Below, in pieces: positions 31,912 through 44,600 of a stretch of DNA of 64,000 nucleotides. Made by a program: the position numbers and the translations under genes. The DNA is from Heterobasidion occidentale (lineage: Eukaryota; Basidiomycota; Agaricomycetes; Russulales; Bondarzewiaceae). Position 1 is the stretch's first letter. The number at the start of each line of letters is the position of its first letter. The DNA is taken from NCBI GenBank assembly GCA_039111635.1, contig JBCAQO010000001.1:2976001-3040000 (forward strand), given 5' to 3'. The notes under the pieces are model-generated. The model made no database searches. It was not told the DNA's origin and was given only the letters and a program-made list of their open reading frames with translations.

Positions 31912-34900
31912 TCAATCGTCCCTGTCCGAACCAGGTCTGCGTCCCCTTATGCTAAATCGTGACGGTGAGCTTAGAGCTGGGCCACGCTCCATAGATGATA
32001 CAGTCGACTGACGGCCAGTAGGAATGCTGCTGTCTGCGTCGAACTCCAGTCGTAGTCGGAGGAGGCCTTGACCTTCCCGCAATTCGACAAACACGTCGGC
32101 AGCGGAAGTCCCGACGGGTTGTATATGCCGCCAGATCTACCGATTCGAAGTTAAGATGACACAAGATATGACGAAAGCTATGATGTCCACTCACGTCGAC
32201 TTCTGCCTCGCCTAAGAGTTTGTCTTTCCCAAGCGTTTTGTGATCATGGATGTATGCATAGAGCTTGGGCGTGAAGGGACCCGCGGCAAACATAAGGGAC
32301 TCGTTCCTACAAGAAGGCTCTTAGCATGTGCCAACAATCAGCAAAGCAGGGGCATATTTACCACTCAGGAGCCAGTGTCTTTCCTGCGTGCTTCGTCTTC
32401 TGCTCCTTGTCTCCGACCTTGATCACAGCGTATGGCTTCACACTGTCGCCTCCCGCCAACAAGTCCTTCGCATTCAAGACTGTGACCCTAAGCGTCCCAG
32501 GCTCGGCTTTGGCGGAGTCCGGCTTGCTTATAGCAGGGAAGACGGCACCATCGCCGCCCATGTGTTCCGACGCACCGACAGGCTGTGACATCTGCGAGCC
32601 GGGAGATCCTGGTTCAGTGTGGCTTTAGGAGACCCAGACACAACGCCGTTCTCGAGGTCGTCGTCCTTGTCGCGCTTGAAGATCCCGGTCACTCCATGGA
32701 ACACGCCCTTGCCTGCGCCCACTGGGATTGAGCCGATCTGTGTCATCGCGCGCCCAGCAGCAGAAAAGGTCGACGTGTTCTTGCGCGACTTGGCGATGAT
32801 CTCCGGTTGGAATAAGAGCGACATCCGCAGTTCACCCTTGTCGCCATGCTTTTCGTGTGATAGCTGCACAGTGCGCTCGACGCCAGAAAAGGGATCGAGG
32901 TCGTCAAGGGCAATTGACGCTGAGCCCAGAGATTTCGCTTGCTCAAGTTGATTCCAGTCAAACACCTCCACCCGGAAGTCTGCGCCGACACGTGAGGGCT
33001 ACGGAGATGGTCAAAAAGAGTTCTGATCATAGCAGAGAGGCACATACCACAGACACGACAAAGTCTTCAAACCATTCGGGTGTGAGTGTCTTCTTCTTGG
33101 TTTGAGATTTGAAGACCCGTTGGCCGTTGAGAGTGAATACGGCAAAGGGGTCAGATTTGCCTAGAACATGGATGAGTGCATTCCTTGGACGCGATCCAAT
33201 AATATTACACACCTCCTCTGTCGACGCCGCGGATGCCATGTCCATCGAGCAAGCCCACACGCAGAAGGCCTTGATCTACAATGATTTCGAATCAACGACT
33301 GACCGCACTAAATGGAGCAGAAACTTACTGTTGACACTTTCCCGAGCTTCCAGCGTCACAGGAACGGGAACATAGCGTGCCTCAATTTCGACGGTGGCCA
33401 CAACCTTCTCGTCTTCATCCAAGAGGGCGAACTTCGCAGGTCCATCCTGATAAACACGATCAACAAAAGCCGGGCATAGTCCAAATATTCATGAAGGACT
33501 CACGAGAGTCTGTCCCAAGAATGCTTTCGCATCGCCCTTCCACTCGCCGACAATGTCGTCCTTCTCCCCTTCATCAGCCTCGTTCAACCTAACCACACAC
33601 GACCAAAATCGAGCTCCTTGAGGAACCCTTCGCCGACGTGCTCCCAAGCCGCGCGATGCCCGTGGGCCTTCGCCGTGCTGAAGGCTGGCCAGTAGCCCTC
33701 GTCCAGCAGAACCTCCAGGCGTGCCTTCTTCGTCAGCTCACCGGACTTGACGTTGAAAACGATGATGCCAGATTCTGTGAGCAATCGTCACACGGTGACC
33801 GAGATGTTAACTCAGCGCTGACGATAATATCGACCATAACGCACGTTGCTGAAGCAGCTCCTCTCTGCTCATTTCTACGCCCTTGTCCTCTGGCTCCTTT
33901 GGCGCCCCGTTGCCATTGCCGTTCGTCCCATTCTCAGATACGCCCTTCACGCTCGACGAAGATACGACAGGGCTCTGCGGCTCGGTCGACTTGGTTGTCT
34001 CCTTCGTACCAGTGGTGTCCGTGGACGCTGCGCCCTTCGTGTGACTCCGATCACCCATGGGTGCCCTCGCAGTGACGCCGTTTGGCACAGCCTGAGCCTC
34101 CTCGCTGAGCTCGAGATCGACGAAGCGGCATCCGACACCACTTCACCATCCTCTTCGCCGCCGCCGCTCTCGATCGCGGTTTGCAGCTCATTGGGAGACG
34201 TATCAAACTTGACGCCCTTGAGAGCGATGGCGGGCACGAACTCAGCAACGTAGTGCAGCTGTCCCTTGTAGGAGTTGCCGCGATCGAGACGGATTGGGTC
34301 CACGACCTCCTTCTTTCCCAATGATGAATAGTGAAATCGAGGGTCATCGGACTCCTGTGCCAGGTCGGCAACCTTGAGTTCGACAGTGCCAAGCGATCGG
34401 TCTTTCGTAAGGTGTTGGTAATCCATGACCTCCAATAACATCGTCTCTCGCAGTGAGTGAACTGGCAAGTTGATGACCAAAAGTCATGAGATAATATAAT
34501 CTTGTCGTTGTACTCGCGGATCGGGCTTACCAGGAGTATAGATGATTTGATCCCATACGGGGCTGAGATCTATGCAAAGGCTCAGAAGGACTATACTGTA
34601 CACGATCGCACGTTTAACTTACTGTTATTGACGACCTCGGTCCTAGCCTGAATCGTGTTGTTGACGAGGACGCGTACATATGGGTCGCTCTGAAACTTGA
34701 TAGGTGAGACTTTGAAACCTCTGCGTCTGCAAGTGTAGCTCACCTTTCCGCCGAGCGCAGCCTCGACATTCTTGACGTCCGTCGCCTTCTGCAGCCAGAG
34801 CCGGACGACGCCGATAGGGGGTGTATATTGATCCGCGCCATGCAAGCCTCCTGCCATGTTCAACGGCTTCCATTCCGCGCTCAAGCGCAGCCGGCCACTC

Positions 34901-37261
34901 TTGCAGCCGCTCAATCTCCACCAGTCCCTGCCTGCTTCAGTGCGCGTTGCGAGCAGATCTTCCAGACGGATAGAGATGTAACCGTCGACGGGTCCTTGAG
35001 GAAGTCGCGGTCGTCGATGATCTTGACGGTAATGACGGACGACGTGCGGTCCGTGCACAAGAACTCGGTGGCGGATTCCCAGACAGGCTGGACGGTGTGC
35101 TTCACCTTCTGCGTCGAATGGACCGGCGAGTTCGAGCTTCCGAGAAAGACTTTTGCGAATGGGTTCATGTCGGCAGAATGTGATTTCGTGGTGTCTAGAT
35201 CCTTCGCTTGATGCAGAACCAGGCGAACTATCCCCACGTCTGACATGTTGCTGTGGTCAGAGACTAGAATACCTTCGATCGCAGAAGACTCACTAGAATC
35301 AAGTAACTCTTCAACGCCGGACTCATTAGTGACAGGCTTCAACACCGGGAAGTAGGATACATCGAAACGAAGGTCGCCCCGCGTCTTGCCGTCCTTCAAA
35401 ATAGGGGCTTCGAGATCTTCTTGAGTCGCATCTTCCTCGAGTTTCGATAATTCAAACATAGCAGCGCCCAGCTCGGTATTCTTGCGGTGCTCATTGTAAT
35501 CGAAAACAGCAAGGGAGAGGTTCTCCGAAAGGTTGGTGACGAGAAGGAACTTTGTCTCGTTCCATGTGGGGTTATGGCTGACAATTCACGTAAGATCGAT
35601 TCAAGAGCAAGAAAAGAGCGCGCGACATACGTGCTGCGCTTGTATTTCGTCCTCGCGAGCTCTTGCCGGTTGTTGATGTTGAGACTCACGTAAGGGTCCG
35701 GCGTTCCTCCTCCGATTTTGCTAGCCTTGATACTGCGCGCGGAATGAATGGTTACTTTCACCACGCCGATGGCGGTGTCCAGAGGAGCGCCCGAAAGCAG
35801 TTGTTCCAAATTGAGTGTGAACCAGTTAGGGTCGTACATCATGGGTCCGAGGATAGAGTGGACCATGTCGCGGATGAAAGAAGACAGGCCTGGAATCTAT
35901 CCAACAAGGCAATGAATGCATAACAATCCACATTTAGTTGAGTTTGTACTCACGTTGGCAACGTCGAATCCAAACGACTCGCCACCAATGGGTTTCAGGA
36001 CATAGTCGATCACAGGTTTCTCGAGGAAGGATAAATCAACGACTTGAACATGAGGGAAGTTAGTCATAAGCTTCATGCGGATACGCATGAGACCGCTGAA
36101 GGTCATGTTCTCGACCAAGACGGGCATGCCTGCGGACGCGACACCCTTACCGACCCGAATGGTCAGTACGATTTTTGGGTTGCTCTTCGTGGCCAGCTGA
36201 CGGGGAGTCATGTCTGAATCATCGTTGGGAGTGAAGGAGAAGCCCCAGTCCATCATAACGATGTCTTCCGCCGTCTTAGGGAATGTGCGCACTTTGTCGA
36301 TGCGTGGCGCCTTGCTGCCTAGGGTGAAGCTGCTGAGACGAAGAGATTCCAGGAATGGTGGACAGTTGGTGCTAAGGATTTGGTCAACGGACGCCACGAT
36401 GGTCGAAGAGAGGACAGGCTCATAAATGAGCCAGAAACGCTCGAGGAAGTGGTTAAGCCATTCAGCGGACTCGTGCTCCGAGGCGAGACGCGTCTTAACA
36501 AGCTCGCGTTGGATATCGTCTCGTGCACGCCGTCGGACGCGTGAAATGGAAGTAGTGTAGTATTGGTTGCAGACTGCGAGTATGATCAACAGCCAGCCCC
36601 AGCCAAAGTGAAAACGTGTAAGGAAATGTGAGGCAAACACGCCTATCGTTTGGAGCATCGGTGAGGAACCCGGGGAAGGAAATGTGGGGCTACACGTACG
36701 AAGATGATAATACCAGCATTGTGGTACCAGTCGCCGTAATACTGCTCCGAGATGAAAGCATGCAACATGCGTTCATCTTTCTTGTCCTGATCATCGGGCT
36801 TGTCAAGGTCGGTAAATGCACGCCATCCGACTTTGTACCAATCGGGGATGGCGGCTGCGACTTGCGACGGCATGGCGCCAGGAAGGGGAGTGGTGTCCTC
36901 TGCCTTGCTTTCTTCCGCCTCCTTGTCCATATCCTCGATGGTGATGGTGGGTATTACATCGGTCTTTCCGGTGTCAATGGCAACTTCTGCTCAGCGTGTG
37001 TTATGAGACCTCATGATATTTCGAGAATTAAGTGGACACCGACGAACCTCGATTGCCGACTTGTCCTTGAGAAGGCTCTGTTTTGGACTTGAGTTGCGCG
37101 CTACCCTTTCCAGCACTGCTGGCCTTCTGCTCCGGTGTCGCATCTGAATCGAAGGTGTGCACAGTGGTGTTGCCTTTCGCTGCGGCGTCGTCCGTCAAGA
37201 TCTCGTTCGCCTTGTCGTGAGCGCGAGAGGCGGCGCCATTAGGAGGGAGAGAGCTCGCCAT
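31912..37261 (-). CDS. Tricalbin, ER-plasma membrane tether (SMP + 5 C2)
   Basis: Homologue of yeast Tcb1-3 and extended synaptotagmins, which link cortical ER to plasma membrane and move lipids. About 1,400 residues over some 20 exons, starting MASSLPPNGAASRAHD. After an acidic N-terminus comes the hairpin region (FHFGWGWLLIILAVC), then the SMP domain (ESAEWLNHFLERFWLIYEPVLSS...). Five C2 domains follow, opening at IGVVKVTIHSARSIKAS, VGIVRLVLHQAKDLDT, IGVVRLWLQKATDVKN, LLRVGLLDG (with GKSDPFAVFTLNGQRVFKSQ) and GTLRVTVLNAKDLLAG. A linker between C2-3 and C2-4 is Ser/Thr/Lys-rich. Two frame changes of the missing-one-base kind occur outside the domains, at 34125-34135 and 32610-32625. Confidence 0.9.
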
Positions 37262-37793
37262 GAAAATGGGCGAGGGGGGGAAGTATACAAGAGGGAGAAA
37301 GAGGGGCGGATGAGTTGGCGCGAGATGGGAGAGTAATGAGGGGAAAGAGGGAGTGTGACACAGCCAGCACAGCGAGCAGTTCACTCGCCCGTTGACAAGC
37401 CCCATACGCCTGCCACGACTGATGTCATTGCCCGGCCCATATATGGCAGTCCCGCCGAATTTTCCGGCCCGGCCGCAGGTACCCCTGTTCGCCACACAAG
37501 GACTCTGCTCGTGAACGATTTGTGGATGATGCAGACAGCATCATGAACAGTTTTGAGGCCCTTCCAAGCTTATCAACGCTCGGCGTCTGTTGTAGATATG
37601 TCTTTGAAAATGTCTGCTGTCACCTCTAGTGCCAACATTCATATTACTTCGGAGACGAAAACGGTATCAAACATTCCTCAGGCTCGATTTTAGGCTTTAG
37701 GCGTGATGCAATCGCCGGATCCACGAAATCCAAATTTAGACCGCTCGTTCAACTGGCCCTCCTAGGTCCTGAGTATGGCGAGAGATGGCAACC
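37262..37793. other. Intergenic, kinesin 3' end / tricalbin promoter
   Basis: About 530 bp between tandem minus-strand genes. It should hold the tricalbin promoter and the kinesin 3' UTR. No gene seen. Confidence 0.5.
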
Positions 37794-40700
37794 TCACTTA
37801 CTTCCCCTAGCCATCCGTCGTATGGGTTTTCCATTGCCTACCTTCTCCGCCTGGCCCACTACCAACTCGATCTGCTCCTCAGTCATCACAGGCTTTTTCC
37901 CCAGTTGCCTATCAACACCATCAGCCCCTTTCAAATTCACTGTCCGGCATGACAGCTTACCTCTTCTTTCCCTTCGGCCCCTGCGTGTTCGTCACGATCA
38001 CCGTGGAATCGTCTGGTCCTGCCTGATCCCAAGCATACTCCTCGTCGAGAACCACCTTCTGCGACGTAGGGGCGCGCGTAGACTTTCGAGTGGTCCGAGA
38101 CGACGAGGATGGTGCGCCACCTGACAAGTCCAGAGCCTTCAGGTCGTCCGCCAGGTGCGATACCTTCCTACTACCGCCGCGCACGGGTTTCTTGCTCTCT
38201 GCCAGTTTGCGCGCGGCCTTGACATCGTCCTCGAAGACGGGAGAAGGCGGGACTGGAAGTGGCTTCGACGTTTGGCTCGCATGGAGTGAACGCGAAGACG
38301 AGGATGAGATGCTTTCGCGCTGCGAAGCTTCCGGCTCATATTCATCAGAATCCTCCGTCTGCTGTGCGGTTTCCTCCGCCTCCGTGTCGTCGTCCACATA
38401 GCTTTCATCATCATCCTCGTCCTCGTCCTCATCATTGTCGTCATCATTGTCATCATCATCGTCAACATCGCCGCCCTCGGATTCATCCTCGGCGCTCTCG
38501 GAGACTTTGCTTTCCGTCTCGGCCTCGCTGTCCGCACTGTCGCTATCAGAATGCTCTGAGGGCAGAGGTAAATGCGCGGGTCCTGCCGGCACTGGAATCC
38601 TGATTTCCGAGGGCCTGGCAGACGCTTTTTGCTTTCCGTTTCTTTTTGCCTTGTTCGCAAGCGGAGAAGGCGAGTCCGATTCAGTCGAGCTCTGTTCAGT
38701 CGCGCTCCCTTCTTCGTCATGATTGTCGTGATCTTCCTCAGATATTTTATCACTATCTACCGTCTGTTACCGAATTTAGAACACTTCAATTCACAATTGG
38801 ACATTGACAATGTGCTTACTAGACTCATGTCCACGTCGTGCTCCTCACGCATGTCTTCAACGTCGGCCTTTGCCTTCCCGGGCGTCTTGCCGAACAGGCC
38901 TGATCGATGAAGCATGTCGATTTTCGCGTCCGTCTTCATTTCGTTCTGTTCAACCTGAAACGTAAAATGTCAGACTTCTTGTTTACATCAAAAAACGATG
39001 AAAGCTCGCCTCGTTCATCAGTCTGCGAGCGAACGTCTTCTGCATGTCAGCCATGCGCACTTCCATCTCGCGAATAACCTCGTCGCGGGTTTCGGCCTCG
39101 ATAATGGCGCAACGCATTTCGGATTCGACCAGCTATGTTTCATGCGCTCAGAAGAAAAACTCGGATTGATAAATTGACGTGAACGAACCTGTATACGTAG
39201 AGTCTCAAGTTCGTCAAAGAGCGCTTCAACGAGCGGGTTTAGAGGCTCGTCTTCGTACTCGTCTCCAGAGTCTCCCGGATCCTCATCCACTGAACGAAAT
39301 GTGTTCAGCACCTCGACGTATTCACACTTGATAGCAGCATCTTACTTTCGGCGACCTGGACTTCAGTTCTGCTGACCTTGCGCCCGTCATGGCCTCCGGT
39401 AGATATAGTCACTTTGCGGTAATGAGGGATGACCTCGCTGCTTCTGACACCTGGGCGCGGGGCGCGCCCAAGCCAATCTTGCGCTGGGCCGGCGGCACGC
39501 GCTGGGCGGGTGCAGGAGTGGAGACGTCCTTCGCCAAGGCGGCAAATCGCATCACATGCGAGTTCTCGTCGAAACCGGTGTCGTACGGATTCACGTTCAC
39601 GATCATGACCTGCAGCAGAACGCCGGTTGTCAGCACTTGCATGTTAAGTGCGAGGGAGAAGGCTGTCGACGAACAGCGCGTCCGTCCCCGACGAAGTAGT
39701 CCATGAGGATCTCCGTCAGTTTGCTGTGTCTAAAGGGGACGACCGCCAAGGTCTTCTTGACGTCCCGTGTATCTGATCGTTCGTTCTTCGAGACCGCCAG
39801 GCTCTGTGCCACACGTCGCTGGTTGGCTCGCATGACCTCCATGCACTGTCCGAGGACCATGAGCGACTTGTTGATGTTACCTGCTTCTCTCAGGCGCTCG
39901 CCGGTCGTCTGAGTATGTTTGGTCCGCTCAGATCCCGCAAGATCGATGAGAGTCAGGCGAGCTGTGGTATACGACGAAGGCACCTTCGCATTCCATTAGC
40001 ATCACGCTGTGTGTCAGAGAAGAAGAAAAGGGAGGAGATCAGCTCACGTCCTTCTCGCCACGGTGCTTCTTGAGCAGCTTGATTGTGACTACTCCGTGAC
40101 TCCTGCTACTTTGACTGTTCGCGAGGGTGCCGAACACCCGTCGATGGAGCTGTCCAAGCTTTACCAAGCGTTTCGCTTCGCTCGCACTGTTGACTCGCAG
40201 CTGTCTCATCCCAGAAATGTATTTCCCTGTCGACGTTCCCGGTGGCCCATCAGGGCTATCATGTGGAGGGGAAGGCTTGATGGGCAACGCCTTTCGCGTG
40301 AGCAGAAGAGGATGCGCGCTTGTTGGAGTGGCACTGGTCTCAGAGACGTCAGCTAACAGATCGTAGATTTTCTCGTTGTACACCTCCGCGTAGGATAGCC
40401 AAATCGAGTACTCATAGTTTCGGTCGACACTCAACACAGTTGCGTCGATATCCGTGTCGAGAATCGCGGTGGAGTCGAGATGCTCAGCAAGGACTTCAGC
40501 AAGGACAGGCTCATCGGTTGGAAGAGACAGGTTGTCCAAGGAAGGTGCACGGGTGTGCACCCTGGAAGAGGCATCGCCCAGCTCCACGCCTTGCAGGCGC
40601 ACAGGGCAGCACTTGAGAGCCTTTAGACAAGATACCTAAGTCACAGATGTTGGAAGACATACGCGTGAATCACTGTGTAATCCCTCGACGCTGTTGAAGA

Positions 40701-41440
40701 TCACATCGATCGTCCTAGGAAGAATGCCTGCAGACCCTTCGCGAGCACCGCCTTGCATCGTGAATGTCTTCCCAGAGTTTGTGACGCCATACGCAAACAA
40801 CAATCCATTCTCGCCGTCGAGTAGACCTCGGACTAGCGGCAAAGTTGTCTTCGTGAAGAACTCAGGCTGTTGAGTGGCCGCTGGAAAAACATGAGAGAAA
40901 GTATAAACAGATGATGGCGAAACAGCCGATGGTCGCAAGCGGGGGCGAGGGGCGACGCCGGAAGCTTGGTCAATATTGGGTTCAGTCATCCGCACTGACG
41001 CATCGGAGAGATGCTCGAGATAGGGCGATGCTATTGGGATATCTTGGTTCAAATGGGGGCGTATGCGCAAAAACGCCTGACAGTCATATCTCAGTCATCT
41101 GGCCGTCAGTAGTGTAGTTGCGCAGACATACTTTGATTGGTTCTCTGTCCTCATCGGTCAATACAGTCACATTTTTGGTAGTCTGAGCAGGAACTTTGGC
41201 AGCTGGCGCGGCGTTCTTCGCCGTGGGTTTCACGTCAGTAGCATTGGCTCTATTCACAAGGGGCTTTCGCAAGGCATTGGATTGTACAGATGGGGGACGA
41301 GATGGGACTGCCTTGGCTGTGGCACGTGTGGCACGCGCGGCAGCAGGTGCGGTTGCAGGTGCGGTAGTTTGAGACGATGATCTGGTAGCACGAGTTGACG
41401 CGCGAGTTGCGAGAGCTGTCGGCTTCGATTTGCTTGTCAT
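37794..41440 (-). CDS. Kinesin-6 family motor (KIF20/KIF23-like)
   Basis: Plus-end microtubule motor of the group acting at the spindle midzone and cytokinesis. About 1,000 residues. A basic N-terminus (MTSKSKPTALATRAS...) leads into the motor: LRIRPHLN, P-loop YGVTNSGKTFTMQG, IWLSYAEVYNEKIYDLL, switch I NSQSSRSH, switch II LIDLAGSE, and GNINKSLMVLGQCMEVMR. The long insert between P-loop and YAEVYNEKIYD and the VTNSGKT P-loop are typical of kinesin-6. A coiled-coil stretch follows (LVEALFDELETLRIQ, EVIREMEVRMADMQ), then a very acidic Asp/Glu run at about 38395-38480 and a basic end (KKPVMTEEQIELVVGQAEK). At least eight introns are needed. It shares a 214 bp promoter with SPC7. Confidence 0.88.
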
Positions 41441-41654
41441 GGCCGTCGATGGAGAGGTCGACGTAGCGGTGAAGTAGGGGCAAAGTGATTCGAACGCGGT
41501 GGGCTTGGGGCAACCTCGCGAATCGCCGCCACACGTGGGTGACCGCGTCGCGTCTGTCACGTGCGCTACGATGTAGGCCGCCACGTGCGGGTTCATGCTC
41601 GCCCGACGCGGTCCCCGCAGTGGCAGCGGCGACCCGACGCGTGAAGTTGTAGAC
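41441..41654. promoter_or_regulatory. Bidirectional promoter with three E-boxes, kinesin-6 / SPC7
   Basis: The 214 bp between two divergent mitotic genes carries perfect CACGTG boxes at 41532-41537, 41558-41563 and 41582-41587, about 25 bp apart. An ACGCGT (MluI cell-cycle box) lies at 41637-41642, 13 bp before the SPC7 ATG. CACGTG is the known core of Cbf1/USF-type bHLH factors and ACGCGT of MBF. Function here is inference. Confidence 0.6.
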
Positions 41655-44600
41655 ATGGCCCCCACCCCTACCCGTCGGAAATCCATTGCTGTTCCTCAGC
41701 ACACAAAACTAGCCCGCCCCTCTCACAGACGCCGCCCTCATAGCATCACCCCAGGTGATTCTGTGCTGAAACAATTGAGCCCTGCTTCGAAAGCGCGTCG
41801 TTTATTGGTGTGTACGCCCGTGTTTGCGTCCCCACACCCTCACTCAACCGGAGAAGGCGCCCAGAAAAAGTATCCTCAAATCTTCCATCAAACCGCCCTC
41901 CCCAGATTCCACAGAGCTACCCGACGATGGTACACAATCTATGGATTTCACCCGCGATCTCCGTAACGAGGACCATGGGAACGATACCCGCAGGAGCTTC
42001 GGTCGACGCGTCAGCTTTGCAGATCGTGCACATGTTCGACTCTTTCGCAAAGACCACGCCTCGGACCTATCTGGCTCCCAGTCCTCCAACCAGGACGACA
42101 ATGGCAGCGATGCTCCCGAAGTGACCCCCGACCCTGTGATCAACACGAATAAGGAGAATGACTACCCTGGCGCAAACTTGGCTCGCCGTCGAAGCTCTGT
42201 GCGCATGTCTGTTGCGTTCACCGAGAATGGAGAAGCCTCAATGGATGTAGACTCGGACTACGATCCCAACAGCTCTCCGCTTCCCGCTGGGTTTTTGGAT
42301 GAGGGCTCGGGAATCATGGATGAAGAATTCGATGAAGGGGAATTCGGCGGAGACGACGACGACGACATGGAGCTTACCCAGGCTATAAATGCCCACGCCG
42401 CTGTTCGACGGAAATCACGAGTTTCGTTTGCTCAAACTTCTGGGGAGGCCTCACAAAGACGATCGTCGGTCATTCCCCGTCCACCCCTCGCTGAAGTCTC
42501 TATCTCGCAACCAGGAGCAGACGAATCTTATGGCGGTGAAGACCAGTTTTCCCAAGAAGAAAGCTCGCTTTCCCAGGATATGTCTTTATCGCGCGATATG
42601 TCGCAGGACAATTCTCGAAGCACCGGTGCCGATTCCTCCTCTGATCATACACAACCAATGGAATTTACCATACCCCTCAATAAATCACTCCGTAAACCCG
42701 AGCCCCCCAGCGACGCTCTTCGTCAACTCGCCGCCATGACTCATTCCGGCGACATGCCTTTTGAGCGCGACGAGGACGAGGATGGTACTTACGACTTCAA
42801 TGCTGGGCATATTAGTACTGGCACGGACGTGACGACATGGATTTAACTGATGCTCAGACCCGACTAATGCGTGCCCGCGAATCGCTTGGTCTAGGAAATG
42901 ACGACCCTCCTGCAGAGCAGGAACAGGAGTTTGACGATGATACCTTCACAAGCACGGAGGGGGACTCTGCCGAGATGAACGGCAACGAGACTGTTAACGT
43001 AACCAAGCTTTGGAGGCAAAGTCTGGGCGGTGGGGGAGACGCCAGTTCTACAATGGACCTCACCACGGTGCAGCCGACTTACCCAAGACACGCCGATGAA
43101 GTCATCACTAATTTAGTTCCGAAGCAACAGTCAACCGCCTCCGCCCCGCAGCCACCTGGTCAGGCTCCTGTTTTCCACTCTAGCGTTTTCAGAGCGCCCT
43201 CGGAAGAGGTAACGGATACTCTTCAAGCGAGTGTCGCAAACAGCCGCCTGCTTCCAACCCTCCCCGATCAAATGTCTTTGAGCCGTCACCTCCCAACCCC
43301 ACTAACTCCCTGGCGTCATCTTCTCGATCAATTGAACCTCGGTCCCAGCCCGTGTTCACTAGCCCCGACTCAGAGACTGCTACCGCCATCCCTACACTTC
43401 CGCCGCCCGTCAAGACTATGACGGCCTCCACCGCTTCACCGCGTAAAGGGGGTACTGCTGCCTTTGCACCTCCTGTCGCACGTCCACAGCCGAGTGCCAA
43501 ACGTCCTTTACCAACTGATAGTGGGTCTACAGATGCGAAACGGACAGCCATTCCTGCCGCCGCGGCGAGGCGTCCCAGCTTTGGGGGCGGCTTACGTCGT
43601 CCATCCGGGTATTTTGCCCAACGCAAGAGCCTTGGTCCGTCAGCTGCGCCGGCAGATGCAGCGAAGTCAAGCTCACCTAAAAAGAAACCAGGCCTGGGAT
43701 TAGGGAGAGCCAGCATGGGCAGTGTCAACGAACTTGACCCAGAGCGCAGTCTTGCCTTTGAAAGGGACCAGGGCAGACTAACGCCTTCTCCTCCCGATCA
43801 ACAGGAGGTACAAAGCACAGTTGAGGCTAGCCAAAACACTCCAAGGAAAAGCCTGGCATCGCCACTACCCATGAGACCTCCCCCAGGATACGTTCCACCG
43901 CCAAGCGCCTCGCCTTCCATGTCGAAAAGGGCTTTGGAGAAGCAGAGGTGGTCATCTGAAGCGGAGGTCACTGGTAGCACACTGGATCCGGTTGATCAGA
44001 CGGAACGATGGAGGGCTGGCGTACCCGTCGATGATGAGCTGGAGGAAGAAAATAACGAGGTATATCTATATCAATATCTATTCCTCTTCTCCCCTTTTGA
44101 GACATTCTTCACAACAGCCCCCGATCTCCATCGAACAATTTTTCGCTATGACTGGTGTCCGTTTCATGGACGAATTGGCTGCACCCCGGCGTTCGACAGT
44201 CTTTCCATCGCAATTGCAAGGTCGCAGACGGTCGTCACTTTCTGAAGCGAATATACCTCTAGCGGACTATTTTGCGGCGATGACAGTAGACGTTCCGCAG
44301 CTGGAACTCTACTCTCATGTTGCAAAGGACCTGCAGGCGTGGATTGACCACAGTAAGGATATTTATCAACAGGCCGAGGAGGAAGCTGCCAAGATCACGC
44401 CAGCACTCTTCCGTGAGTATTCTCAAGCGGACGAGGACGTCAAAGAAGAGCTACTGGTCTGATAACTCCTTGCTATATAACCTTCATATATGTCATTCAT
44501 CTTCCACTCCTGTAGCACCAACTGAAACTCATCAAATCAAACAACCAAGCCACAGCTCGATCGCAGTGGTATGACTGGAGACTGCGATGGGTCGAGCAAT

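Noticed and set aside
41500..41686. Longer kinesin start at 41686 (MDFRRVGVGAM...)
   Set aside because: It would overlap the SPC7 start and span the E-box promoter; the ATG at 41440 starts a basic leader typical of the motor.
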